This document shows positions 25,201 through 37,849 of a DNA stretch of 64,000 nucleotides, piece by piece. The notes beneath the pieces were generated by a model. The model was given only the letters and a program-made list of their open reading frames with translations. It was not told where the DNA came from and searched no databases. This DNA comes from Puccinellia tenuiflora (taxonomy: Eukaryota > Streptophyta > Magnoliopsida > Poales > Poaceae), in contig QRDG01000473.1 in NCBI GenBank assembly GCA_012064385.1, positions 6,914,032 through 6,978,031 on the forward strand, in the 5' to 3' direction. A program made the position numbers and the translations under genes. Each line of letters opens with the position of its first letter. The first letter of the stretch is position 1.

Positions 25201-25960
25201 TGTCTAAGTTCGGCCCCTAGGTTGGCACCCCAACCCCTCATGAATTGGCGTGCCATCAGGGCACAATGGTGCCACACATCTACCGTGTTAAAAATGAGAG
25301 GTGGATGTGTCGCCGCCATTGCCCACCTATGACGAACCGCTTCCACAAACCCAGGCTGGTCAAGCCAGAAGTTTTCGAAGTGGAAGCGATTCAGCCTCGG
25401 TGGCTGGACCCCTCCAATCGAGAGAAGTAGGGGGGAATGGTCCGACCCAACCCTGGTCAGGGCCCTAAGGGAGCAGAGAGGGAAGGCGACTTCCCAATCC
25501 ATAGATACAAAAACCTGGTCCAGCACGCTCCGGACCGCGTTTACCCTGTTATTAGTCCAGGTGTATCTCGCTCCCACCCGCCTAAGCTCACGAAGAGCGA
25601 GGTCCGCAATGCAGTCATTAAACATCCTCATGCGCTGGAGATCCACATTTTCCGAGCTCTTATCATCCGGAGAGCGGATCAAGTTAAAGTCCCCGGCGAC
25701 CACAAGCGGAGTAGAGCATCTCTCCACCTTCGCTCGTAGCTCGGCAAGGAAAGTTGCCGACCTACTATGGTCCGCGGGACCATAAACAATGATAACCTCC
25801 CACTGTAGGGAGGTCCGTCTATGGGTGAGTAACATACTCACAAAAAATTCCTCGCGGTCCATGTCCTCAACCTCGATGGTATCCTCCTTCACCCCAAGGA
25901 GGATCCCACCCGAGTGACCATTAGCAGGGAGTCATTGCCACACAAACTTATGTGTACTAA
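22263..25960 (-). mobile_element. 5'-truncated L1-type LINE, minus strand
   Basis: Encodes the LINE ORF2 on the minus strand. Its 3' tail (22263-22330) contains the block CGCCCAGCTTTATAAATAAA twice. Unit B shows the uninterrupted locus; there 65 bp (59593-59657) are present that are missing in unit A, so insertion was accompanied by a target deletion. I found no clear target duplication. The 5' end lacks ORF1 and most of the endonuclease. Confidence 0.85.
22455..25940 (-). pseudogene. LINE ORF2 (endonuclease-RT) with nonsense codons, truncated
   Basis: Recognisable: the end of an endonuclease-like domain (GHSGGILLGVKEDT, VVAGDFNLIRS, GSDHSPLLLSI), reverse transcriptase (NSAPGPDGLPVIFFQKFW, FRPITVLNVIHRIFSK, FAFLKGRYIHDGILALHE, LKLDFQKAYDRLDW, CGVRQGDPISPLLFN), the YAYD site, and the C-terminal zf-RVT region (TCPLCAVPESGTHILFSC). 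Defects: TGA for Trp near 25934, TAG at 24032-24030 where LINEs read LQYADD, and YADD changed to YAYD. The frame is otherwise open for more than 1100 codons, so inactivation looks recent. Confidence 0.88.
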
Positions 25961-26047
25961 GGTGTGCTTATAGAAGATCCATTGGACATGCTCTAAGAAA
26001 TATGATTTGTTATGAAATGAAGCAAATCTTACGATGGTTATCTATAA

Positions 26048-26950
26048 GAGCATCTCTAGCGGATCCCTTAATACAGGAAAAACTGTAAAATAACCGTTAT
26101 TATACGTTTTGCGTGAACATGTATCCATTCAGATCCCCTAAACTTGATCGACACATAATTTTTTTTAAAGTGAGCCTTAAAACGAGCCTCCTATCCATCA
26201 TATATAAAACTTTGGGGCCAAAGTTTATATTGTCCGTAAACACATTGGCCCTTGGTGGCAGGGAAAATTCAGGACGTGGCTCGGCCGAATTGTTCCCAAG
26301 TCCATTCAAATTCCTCTGTGCCGCCTTCCGGCCAAATTTCGGCCGCATTCCCCTATGCTCTCCCAAAGTGGTTTTTGCGCTAGAACTGGACCACACAACG
26401 GAAGGTCCAGGGCCGACCCGGACCAGTGGTGCGCCATGGCACCATCGCACGCTACTCCATCCCGCGTAGCGGCCGGCCAGCCTCCGCGCCATCGACTCAA
26501 CGATTCGTATCGAGTGTCATGTCCCTCATCCCGATCTCTGTCTCACGCCGCCGGCCTCGGGAGCCTTGTTTCCTACCTCACGGTTGCATGGATCTCGAGG
26601 GCCAAGCCACGTGCGAGTGAAAGGACTATGGGGAGACGGTGGAGGGCGACGACGAAGCAGAAAGAGGGTGCGTTGGGCGCGGCACGACGCGGGAGCAGAG
26701 TCTGATGGTCCTCGTCACCTCCCTTGCATCCGGCGTAGTTGGACGGTTGAGGAAGAAGATAGAAAGGATAAGGTTAAAAAGAAAAGGAAGAAAAAGATAA
26801 ATGGTGGGCCCCACATGTATAAGAAGTGTTTTACGGCATCGGTTTACCGTATGTATTCTAGGAGAGCACAGTCATACCATTTAAACTTTTAAGGTTCACC
26901 TTATACTTCTTTTACCATATCAAGATTTAAGGGATCTACTAGAGATGCTC
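26048..26950. mobile_element. Harbinger-type non-autonomous element, unit A copy
   Basis: Inverted ends GAGCATCTCTAGCGGATCCC and GGGATCTACTAGAGATGCTC (two mismatches), preceded by TAA (26045-26047). Interior holds no transposase. The same element, interrupted by a solo LTR, lies in unit B at 59745-62155 with TAA on both sides. The right TAA of unit A was disturbed by the LINE insertion. Confidence 0.82.
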
Positions 26951-26963
26951 TAGGAAGTGAGCC

Positions 26964-27018
26964 TAGCTCAACTGGTTGGGAGAGTGGATGTACAAACCCA
27001 ATACCCAAGTTCAAGTCC
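26964..27018 (+). promoter_or_regulatory. tRNA-like A and B boxes at the LINE 5' end
   Basis: TAGCTCAACTGG (26964-26975) matches the pol III A box, and AGTTCAAGTCC (27008-27018) the B box, 33 bp apart, starting 11 bp after the LINE 5' end. There is no acceptor stem, so it is not a tRNA gene. It may be an internal pol III promoter or a SINE/tRNA-derived leader. Confidence 0.6.
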
Positions 27019-27203
27019 TCACGGACGCAAATTTAGGTTCCTATTTATACTTGAGGATTATGACTTCCTGATACTCATGCAATTTATCCTGAGGACCAGG
27101 CTTGGTTATTAATCAAGATAAAAATCCTGGTACTCATGCTTAATGGCTGTGTGCATCCCTAGTTGGTGCAGAGGCCGGGGAAGTGAAATTCTCCCAAAAA
27201 AGG

Positions 27204-29492
27204 ATGGCTGGAAAGCAGCCGGTGCTTCCGTCCAGTGCGCAAGGAGGGCAGGGGGCACCCATCGCCCCCCGGGGGCCTCTACCCCCCCACCCTGTTCGGC
27301 AGGCTTGCCGGATCGGGCACGGGGGTCTCCACCTTGACTGCGGCGTCGGGGCCTCGGGTGGCGCCTGCTACTCGAGCGGCTGGTCCTGTCGCCGCCCCGC
27401 CGGTGATCGTGCCGCTGAGCTCGGTCGCGGTACCTTTTGCTCTTGGGGCTGGGGCGGCACCGGTGGCTGCTGTGGCCAAGTCCAACAAAAGGAAGAAGAA
27501 GAATTCTGCTCATGGGGTTGGTGCTGGGGCTGCTGTGATTGCTAATACTGCTGCTACGCCTTCGGTTGCTGCCGTGGCTGTGGAGGCGGGGACGATGACC
27601 CCGACTCCTGTGGTTGTGGCTGAGAGTTCGCTTGCTGTGGTTGTGAAAGCAAAGAAGAAGAGATGTGTGTTCTGCAATGTGGATACTCACGACACCAGGG
27701 AGTGTTCGGTGGAACATTATTGTTACATTTGTGATAAGAAGGCTCACCCGACTACCCGCTGTCCTATCTTGAGGTTACCTAAACCCTATGCTGGATTGGC
27801 TGGAATTGGGAGTGATGAGACCATGTTCAGCCACCTTCCGGATGGGTCTTCAAGCTGCACCTTGCCTCGAGTGTTATGCCGATTGCTCTTGTGACAGTGA
27901 TAGGGGAGTCCGTGTCTGCGGATGTGATTCAGTCTATGATGGCGCGCATTTGCCCGGTGCAGTCTGCTTGGACCTGGGAGGCTCTTCCACAAAATGATAA
28001 CTCTTTTTTGATCAGCTTTCCCTCGATGGCGGATTTGGAGAGAGTGAATGGGTTCGAGCTCGGAGTTCCGTTACTGAGATCTCGGATCACTTTCAGTGTG
28101 TGGACGGCCGAGGAGGTGGTGCCGTCGCAGGAGTTGACTCCTATTTGGGTCCATGTGACAGGGGTACCACACACTGTTCGGCACTTTCTTGGTCTTTGGG
28201 CAGTTGGTACACTTGCTGGTAAGACCATGGATGTTGATCTTCTCACTCTTCGACGTCGTGGCATTGTCAGGATCTTGGTTGCGGTGCGTGACCCTGCAGT
28301 GTTTGATACTCTCACTACCAATCCAACACGTTTGTCATGCTTAAGGGTTACGCTTTCCGCTTCAAGAAGGAGGCAGCTGATTATGTCTCGGAGCCGGACT
28401 TTGTTCCTTTTGTATGGAGGCGTCAGGATAAGGAGGACGATGGGAAGGGTATGGAGGATAGGAATCGTGATGGGGCTGATGGTTTGGATGCAGCAAAGTC
28501 AGTTGAGGAGGATACTCCTATGCCTCAGGTGCAGTCAGCTTCAGGGCCGGGGACCTCCTCCCTCGGCTTGATTGGTTATGCGGTCACTCCCATTAATCCG
28601 AACCCTCAGACTCCGAGAGGTAAGGAGATTGTTGCTCAGCTGTTGAGGGGTTCCTCGCCGCCTGTTATGTCACTGTCTCCTGCTGCAGGCCCTGGGACCG
28701 GTGTCCACACCGGGTTCGCCCGGGTCGGCTAGCTTGCCGACTACTGCCCAGGCGGGGCCACGGGTCGGGCAGGTGGACGTGGTCCATGCGGCCCCCATCC
28801 TTGACCTGCAGTTCTGCTCTAGGTCGGGTGGGGCGCATGGAGGCGACGCTTCGGTCGAGTCTGCGGTGGTGCCACAGCCTACGTCAACTCCTGCTGTGTC
28901 GCCACTTGGTTCTCCGGTGTCGGGGGGGGGGGGGGGTTCTTCACCGGCCCAGCCTCCCCCCGTGCCGGCGCCTCTGAGGAGGAGCGCACGCCATGCTGTG
29001 GCGGCGGACGGTTCATCTAGCACGGACGAGGATGCCTTGGCGAAGGCGATGCGTCGCAAGGCCTCCATGCTCGGTGATGGTGCTGGTACGGTTAATTCAT
29101 CTAAGTCTTTTCTTGCATTCTCAAATTCAAGTATTTCTGCTAAATTGAGTAATGTAGGAGTTTCTTTAGGTAATTGTGATAAAAAAATTGCAGTTTCGAC
29201 TAACGCACTAAGACATTTGGAGTTCGACCGGTTAACGGTTGTCCCAAAAGACTCGTGCAAGTCGGACCAATCTCAATCGGATGATGAGGAGATGCATGAC
29301 ACAATTGATGTCCATCTCCTTACACATCTGGTTGGGGGGGTCTCAGAGGGGGGCTTGGATGAGGCGACGCTTAGTTCATTATATGATCTCAAAGCATCGG
29401 GCCGGAAATCTAAAGCGGACTCTCTAAAAAATAAAAATAAAATGCCATGGAAAAAGGCGAATGTGACACAATATCCAACTGTTTCCCAATGA
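27204..29492 (+). pseudogene. LINE ORF1 (nucleic-acid-binding protein), several frameshifts
   Basis: Starts at MAGKQPVLPSSAQG. The frame changes near 27285 (C run), near 27880, near 28335 and near 28700. Visible parts: Ala/Val/Pro-rich N-terminus, two CCHC knuckles (CVFCNVDTHDTREC and CYICDKKAHPTTRC, about 27666-27765), a DUF4283-like block (NSFLISFPSMADLERVNGF, RSRITFSVW), and an acidic Ser-rich tail ending at 29492. It overlaps the ORF2 start at 29447 in another frame. A G run of 15 (28922-28936) makes the frame uncertain there. ORF1 normally coats the LINE RNA. Confidence 0.75.
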
Positions 29493-32082
29493 ATGGCATG
29501 TTCTTGAACAGCAGAGGTCTTCGGGACTTGGCTAAACACGTTCGCATCGCTGATTTTATTCGGGATCATTCGTTGGATTTTGTTGGCATTTCGGAAACTG
29601 GTAAACGGGACTTCTCGTCTAGTCTACTTAACCGCCTATCTAGTGGTGTGGACTTCACGTGGATTTCCCGTCCGCCACGTGGCAGATCCGGGGGCTTACT
29701 ACTCGGTGTAAGAAAGGATACCATGGATGTATTGACTAGTTCGGATGGTGACTTTCATATTAAAGTCAACATCCGCAACAAAGTTGATAATTTCACTTGG
29801 AGTCTTGTCACCGTTTATGGAGCTGCCCAGGACGAGTTCAAACCTGCTTTTCTCCGGGAGGTTGTCAATCTGGCAAAGGATAATCCGTTTCCTATTATTA
29901 TAGGAGGGGATTTCAATTTGCTTAGATTCTCTCATGAGAAGAGTAGAGGCAGATTTGACACTCATTGGCCTTTTTTATTCAATGTTGTTATTGACAGTCT
30001 TGATTTAAGAGAGGTTACAATGATTGGGAGACAGTTTACTTGGGCTAATAGTCTCCCTGAGCCGACATACGAGAAGCTAGACCGGATACTGATGGATGCA
30101 AATTGGGAATCCAAATATCCATTGGTATCGGTAAGGGCTCTCGAGCGCATCGAAGCTCTGTCAGATCATGCTCCCATATTATTGACTACAGGAACACCTA
30201 GACCGCAAGGTAATCGTCAATTCAAATTTGAATTGGGATGGTTACAGCGGGAAGGCTTTTCTGAAATGGTTAATAATGTGTGGGATAGACATGTGTTGGG
30301 CCAGACCCCAATCGAAAGGTGGAACAATAAAATGCGTGCTATGCATAAACACCTGGGTGGTTGGGCGCGCCATATGGCGGGCCTGTTAAAAAAGGAGAAG
30401 CTTCGTCTTTCATCTATTATCGATGAACTTGAGGCTTTCGCTGAGGTTCGACCGTTGTCCCTGCATGAGCTTGAGATTAGAAATCAGTGCGATGCGGAGA
30501 TAGCTGGTCTCCTCCGTGAAGAGGAACTCAAATGGTATCAACGGTCAAAAGCCCAATTCATCTTGGAAGGGGATTCGAATACGAGATATTTTCATAGTCT
30601 GGCTAATGGCAGGCATAGTAAGGAACGTATTTATTCGCTTAATCAAGATGAGGGGCTGATCGAAGGTCATGAGCAACTCAAAACGTATATCACAAATTAT
30701 TACAAAAATCTGTTCGGCAAGCCAGAGGAAGGTAACTTCTCGATGGACGAATCTCGAACTGATGATATTCCACAAGTATCCGATGAGGAGAACGCCCATC
30801 TTACTGCACCCTTTTCTGAGGAGGAAGTAAGAACGGCGGTTTTCCAAATGGAGCATAACAAAACCCCAGGTCCGGATGGTTTCCCAGCTGAATTCTATCA
30901 GAATTTCTGGGAGACAATCAAGATGGACTTGATCGAGATGTTCAGTGCTTTGCATGCTGGACAACTAGAGCTATTTCGCCTAAATTTTGGTGAGATAATT
31001 TTGTTGCCAAAAGTTAATGAAGCAGAAAGGATCCAACAATTTAGGCCTATCTGTCTTCTAAACGTTAGCTTCAAAATTTTCACCAAAACTGCTACTATTA
31101 GGCTTAATTCAGTGGCTGATCATGTTGTGCGTCCCACTCAGACGGCGTTTATGCAAGGTCGCAACATTCTTGATGGTGTTGTGATCTTACATGAAACTGT
31201 TCATGAGTTGCATCGGAAAAAGTTGAATGGGGTAATCCTTAAGATTGACTTTGAAAAGGCTTATGACAAAGTCAAGTGGTCTTTCCTTCAGCAAACACTC
31301 AGGATGAAAGGCTTTTCGGACGAGTGGCGTGCTATGATTCATAAATTTGTTTCTGGCGGAAGTGTAGCCATCAAAGTCAATGATGACGTTGGTAGATACT
31401 TCCAAACGAAAAAAGGTTTAAGACAGGGCGATCCATTATCACCAATACTATTTAATATAGTTGCTGATATGTTAGCCATAATCATAGAGCGTGCAAAAGT
31501 TAGTGGCCAGATTGAAGGAGTGGTTCCGCATCTTGTCGATGGTGGCCTGTCTATCCTTCAATATGTCGATGATACGATTCTTTTTATGGAACATGACTTG
31601 GAAAATGCTCGAAATTTAAAGCTCATTCTGGTAGCATTCGAGCAACTTTCTGGTCTTAAGATTAACTTCCATAAAAGTGAATTGTTCTGTTTCGGTGATG
31701 CCCAAGACGATGCTGCTTTGTATGCAGAATTATTCGGCTGTGGGCAAGGCCAGTTTCCTATAAGCTACCTTGGTATCCCGATTCATTTCAGGAGACTAAC
31801 AATTGCTCAATGGAAACATGTTTCGGAAAGACTGGAAAAAAGACTGAGTAGTTGGAAAGGAAAGTTATTGTCCCTCGGTGGTAGGTTGGTCCTCATAAAT
31901 TCAGTGCTGAGTAATATGGTATGGTATATGATTTCCTTCTTTCAATTGCCTAAAGGAGTCTTGCATCGCATGGATTACTTCCGATCGCGATTCTTTTGGT
32001 AAGGGGATAATGAGAAAAGAAGTATAGACTGGCTAAGTGGAAGGTTGTTTGCCGCCCTAAAGATCATGGTGGTCTTGGGGTC

Positions 32083-35000
32083 TGTGGCACCCCCTTCTGA
32101 CACAGGTCGTCAGAAAGGCGGTCGCCCCGTGCGCCAGCCCAGGATATCCGGACGCACGTTACGACAATGCAACATAGCGGAAATATCATTACACAATCAG
32201 GCCCAAAGGGGCTATAAATGGTTTACATGGCCATCAAGGCATGAAAATTTATCATTGCCAAGTATGGCACGGGACGGAGTTTAATTGGCAGCGGAAGATA
32301 ATGGTACGACCACGTCTTGGTGCGGCTCCATTCCACAGGCATCTGGCTGGGCTACTGATCCTAGCACGTTCTTGCTCCATCTCTCTTTGCTATGGTAGAA
32401 GACGAATCCTCTCCACGTCTGGCCACATGAAAAGCCAGTTTGAGTACAATGATGTACTCGCAAGTAACAACCACAAGACATGAACAGTCAAGCAATCAGG
32501 CAACAAGTAACGAGTGACAGAAAATAATCTAAACATGGCAAGCGTCTACTCACGACATTCCAAGTGGATAGCAACAGGGTAGTACGACAAATCATGGCAT
32601 AAGTAGATAATGGGGTATCACCAGTACAGAGTCCAAGCCAGGTGGGGTTGGATCGTGCACCGGCGATCAGACAAGAGAACTTACCTGTGACAAATAACGG
32701 ATGTACCCATTGGTAATAAGTATTATAACAAACCTGTCACAACTAGGCCCAACGGCCTCACCACATCTTTCCACTGCTAGGCCCACTGGCCTCATCTATC
32801 CACTAGGTAATGCACGGACGATGTTGGCTCAAGCCTACCTCTAGGCCCCCAACGATCGCACCGCCATCCCTCAACGCAAGTAACCATTCACAACTGAGGT
32901 AACATTCCCTGCATCATCTTATTGTTTATTTAGTGAAATCAGGTTGTTCATCTTACTTTCACACCGAACTTAAGTTTAACCTCCGGACTCGACAAAGGAC
33001 AATAGTGTGACCGACACTGAACTGTTCCATAACCTAGGAACAAGGCTAGCTGCTAGTTGATACACTCTCGAGAGGTTGCAGTTACCACCCATCTAAATGC
33101 ACCTTGCTTCGCGACGGCAAGATACAATTACATAACCGTTCACGCTACCAAGACACTCCCTGTATAGCTACCGACATAACTCTATGTCTTATGTCGAAGT
33201 GAATCCGGCACGTCCCCAACTCATGAGCAACGCCTAGCTCCGGAACCTTCACAAGACTAGCCCCGACCACAACTATGCAGTATCCGACTAGACTTGCCAA
33301 GTGGGTAGCATCAAAGGAGGCGTGATAGGTTACATAGGTTATGGCTCTCCCATTTGGGCGACAGTGGCAGTGCGTTCAAGGTTCAGATTGGTGGCACTAT
33401 GGACTGACCCTATCGAAGCTTGGAGGGTTGGTTCATTTAATCCAGTTTCTTTCAACAATAATTCCAACTACAGAGGGTTAGTCCCACACAATAAGTATAA
33501 TATCATATCAACATGAAACAGATTAGTCCAATGCAAAATCATAATATCATATCAACATGAAACAGAAACAAACTGCACTCAATATTTCAAACAATATATA
33601 GTTAGTTCAATCAATGGTTAGTTCAACCGGGCGATGGCGGAGATAACTCCGACCAGTGACAGCCACAGGTTGAGTAAAAGAAAATAAACAGCACAGTTGG
33701 TTAGCGTCAACCGGGCGATGGCGGAGATACCTCCGGCCAGTAGCAGCCACAGATCGACTACAAAAGTTAGTGGAGGCGTCCACGCGATCCCGTTCCTCCA
33801 TTCCATTGACTGCGGCGGTTCCTCCAGTCCATCATCGCCGGAATGGGGAGTGGTGCATGGTACCGTCCAACACACGCCACAACTCTACAGAAAAGTAGAC
33901 GAGATTCAATCCACGTGGGCGGTGCCCAACATGTATTTAGTCGCCGGCCGGAACTCAACCCACACTTGATGGGTTTATCGTATTACAGGAATGAAAACAA
34001 AGTCACGATATCTCGTGTCGCACAGTTGACAGGATATAAACCAAAGCCACGATATCTCGTGACGCACAGTTGACAGATGATAAGCAATCATAAGAAAGAA
34101 AGCATCCATTCCACTCGAGGATTAACTCGACGTGGTGTCAGCAATCTTGGCAAAAAGACCCAAATGAAAAGCCAGCGTCCCAAGCGTCGCAGTCAAAGCG
34201 GGCATACGCCAGCCAAGTTTGACGGAGGGAGAAGAAGCAAATAACTCTTTGGCAAATGCCCCCAACTCCGAGGATCATAAGACGACATTCGTCCGCTCCT
34301 CACCTCGGCGAAGGAGAAGAAGCAAACAATCATGGGAACGCATGTTATAGTTATCCAGTTAGATGGTTCGACAAAGCCACGCAAGTGCGAGGCGCACAAT
34401 TTATTCACTCGTCATTCTAATGCACACATGGATGATGAGTGGAACATGGCATCACTATCTATACTTGAAATTAAACATGGCGTAGCTACCTAAGCTTGAA
34501 ATAAACATAGCATGCAAATATACACATGAAATCACCGGAACCAACATCAGCATCGGCTAGCAATAAAATATAACGCGCATGTGTGACATGATAATCTGCA
34601 ACCAAACAACACCGCTTGAGTGTTCATAGCAAGTGGTTAGCTTGCCTTCAAAGATCGACACCATTTGGCTTGGAGAGTCACGGACGTCGCGGGTTAGGGT
34701 CTCGATTCACCGGTACCGCGGGATACACCTATACATGCATACGCGGGTGCTGAGCATACAAACATTTTACAAAAATATGAAACCTATACCGCTGGATAGA
34801 GCTTTTCAAACCATGAATTTAGAAATTTGAATCACCTCGAACGGAGCTACGGTTCAAAAGTTATGGCCGTGCGATGATTAGCTAATCGCTGCTCACTTCG
34901 GAAAAAAAAAACTGCATTGGGCTGCTTCTGAACCGGGCCGGACTGTTCGCGCATTTCTCGGAATACGCCTTCCAACGGGGGAGACGGAAAACTATGGTTC

Positions 35001-36924
35001 CGCCTCCACTCAGCTGATATGGCTGCGGGGCCTGGCCGGGCCCGCCTGTCGGCGGCACGGGGCGCCACGCTGGCGGCCCAGCTGGCCGTCCTCACCCCTC
35101 AGCGTCGAGGAGACGCGGGATGGCCCGACGCGGCGCGACTCGGGCACCGCCGGCCACGGAAGCCGGCTGCCACCGCCGCCGCGGAGCACGCCGCCGGTCG
35201 GCAGGGTGCGGGCGGGGACCGGCCCGCTGCGCCGCAGCCGAAGGGGTTGGCCGCGAGCACGGGGTGCTCCGGGAGCGGGCCGACGCGGCTCGGGCTGGTC
35301 CGGCCGCCGGCCGCCGCCGACGCCCTGGTGCCTGCCGCCGGTCGCCGGGGTGCGGGGAGGGCCGCCCCGCCGCGCCGCCTCCGAAGATGGGGGTTACGGG
35401 CGCGGGGAAGCACGGGATCGCCGCCACGGTGTGCGCCCGCGAGCTCGCCGCCGGCAGTTCCCGGACGGGGACGAGACCACGGTGCATCACTCGGCGAACG
35501 AACATGTCTAGGGGGGAGAGGAGACCAAGGGGAACCACCCACCGGGTTAATCGAAGAACGGCTCGGTCAGGAGCTCGCCGTGGTCCGTGAACCGACGTCG
35601 ACGTTCATGGCCGAAACGGAGCAGAGCTCCGCCGTTCCGCAGCTAAGCGAGCAGTGGAGGTTCAGGGGGAAGGGAGGGAGCTTCTGGGCGCGCAAGGGAG
35701 CTCGGGAGTGGGAATTTATAGGCGGGGGCGACGAGGGGTGGCCACACACGTGTCCGTGGCCATGGAAGTGAGGGGGAGGGGATAAGAACAGGGGGGCTGG
35801 ATAGGGATGTCGAGCTGGATGCACAGCGGTGCACAGGGGATTCACTGGTGCCGGGGGATTAGGGCTTGGCAGATTTAGGTCACGCCTAACCGTGCGTCCG
35901 GGATGTTCAGGGCGCGACGCGAGCGGCATCGTCGCGTTCCCGTTGACTCGGGGCATGAAAGGAAAACGGGTCGCACCACTGGGTTCTTAACGATGAGACC
36001 CACACAACAAAACTAGAATCACTCAAAGGCGACAAACTTTTATGTATAAGATTTCAGAAATCCGGGGTTGCGCCAGGTGTTCGATGAAATGACAGAGATC
36101 TTCCCCATCTCAGAAAAATCCCAAAATTCACAGTAGGCTAGGATAGGTGTATGTAGTATGTTGGTGAAGTTTGAGCCCAATTGGGTACCTGGAGGTTGGT
36201 CAAAGAATTTGGTGTCCAAAAATGCCCTAATGGCATGGGTATGCCAAATGAACTAAATCAAATAATATTGATATGATCTTCTGGGTATGGCGTTCTGTAT
36301 GGGAGTTTGTCATCTTGGCAAAGCACCAATGCCCAATGATTTTTGTGTCTAGGGTTTGCTTTGGAAATTGCTATTATGCATGAAAGGAGCATTATAAAGG
36401 AAGTACCCCAAATATTTCTCAAATGAGGTTGGGCCAATGGAGTGAAATGTTGAGGAGGTGGAATTAGGCATATTCCCAAAATTGTAGAATTTTTTGATGA
36501 GTGGAAGGTGTCTAGATAATTTTTGGATTGAAAATGGCATAGTAGGAAATATTTATAAACTTGGAAATATTGCATGGGACTATGGAATACTTTTCATTGG
36601 GGTGATGTATATGTATGAGGGAACCATATGGTAGCTTGGTAGAATTTATATCAAGATAGAATTGTGGTGGTGGCTTTTGGTAGGACAGATGGGAGGGGTT
36701 TTGGAATTGTCAAATGGAATCACGGTTCGACCGGCAAAACAATGGTATGAAGTTATGGTGGAGGTTGACAAGGTTCGAGGATCAATGGGAAAATTTCTAA
36801 GAGAGCGAAACCAAAGTCAAATCAAAGACCATCTGGTTCAAAGAAAACACTTTGAAAATAGAAAAAGTTTTTCAGTTATGAGAAAACACTACTAAAAATA
36901 GGGACGAATTTTGGGGATGTTACA
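32083..36924 (-). repeat. LTR A (3' LTR in element orientation)
   Basis: 4842 bp. AT-moderate except for a very GC-rich block at about 34990-35600. It contains two short internal tandem repeats (about 33620-33755, and 33990-34078 around CACGATATCTCGTG). A cluster of one-base deletions relative to LTRs B and C lies at 35420-36125. The TATA-like TATAAATT (minus strand, 35720-35713) marks the probable U3/R border, about 1.2 kb into the LTR. Confidence 0.9.
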
Positions 36925-37849
36925 AACCTTCCCCCCTTAAAAAGAATCTCGTCCCGAGATTCGGAGACTAATAGAGATTCCCGGGGTTATACAAAATATT
37001 TCTTGTATGGTTTAATATATCCCTATATTTAAAATATTTTAAAACTTTTTCTACCCGATACTAGGGTTTAACACTCAAAAGGGTTAACACTTAGCGGAAT
37101 ATTTTCTACAACGAACATTATCAAGGCTTGATATTCTTATCACACTCAATGCAATCTAAGGATGGCATGGCAGGGGCTCACGAAATCAATCAATATAGGA
37201 TTTGCTACTATGGTAAAAAAAAATTATACCTAAGGTTTTAGTTCAGCCAAACACAAGCATGGCAAGATCAAACAAGACCTACACACATAAACCACAAAAC
37301 CATGGCAAAACAACAGCAAGTCTACAACCAAGCTAACAAAACACTCTACAAAAATCCTTTCGTGCTCCAACGATGTGGGACACTCAAAAAGCATAATAAA
37401 GCTTGCGATGGGGGTCATCGTGGAGGGCTTGGGCCCTTTCTTTAACATGAGTTCTCACAAGGTTCATATTGGGTGAGGAACCTTGTGTCGTCACATGTAT
37501 GAGCTTTTTTTTTTTCCAAACCTATACACGAGCCAACATTAAGTGAGCGGGACACCGTGGTTGTAGTGTCTCATTGATTACTTCCACTTAATAGTTAAAC
37601 CTATGCAACACACCCAAAATAATTCTCATACTAATGGGTAGTGTCGATTCCTTATCAAGGAAGAAACCGGCAAGTCGCGTTGGGAAAGGGTTGGGACAAG
37701 CTTTTCTACACCATACTGTTGACCGACACGAGCCATGCCAGTTAGGCGGAGACGGGTTAAATCCATCGGGTCGTTGTCGGGCAAAAGTATGGCGGGGCTC
37801 TCCATGCTAGGGTAGTCTACAGCCAGCCTGGTGCTCTGATACCATGCTC
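36925..37849 (-). repeat. Internal region 1 with PBS and PPT
   Basis: 925 bp, non-coding. On the minus strand the primer-binding site TGGTATCAGAGC (37844-37833), complementary to the 3' end of initiator Met tRNA, follows LTR B after GAGCA. The polypurine tract AAGGGGGGAAGG (36938-36927) precedes LTR A. Confidence 0.88.

Noticed and set aside
26964..27018. A tRNA gene
   Set aside because: A- and B-box sequences are present, but there is no foldable acceptor or anticodon stem, and the segment is the leader of a LINE with a defined target duplication.
33620..34078. CRISPR-like array in the LTR short repeats
   Set aside because: Only two copies of each repeat, imperfect, in a plant retrotransposon LTR.
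34990..35771. Long GC-rich ORFs in LTR A (and equivalents in LTRs B and C), up to 250 codons
   Set aside because: They overlap on both strands in several frames, are low-complexity Ala/Arg/Pro/Gly, change between LTR copies because of single-base indels, and contain no domain.
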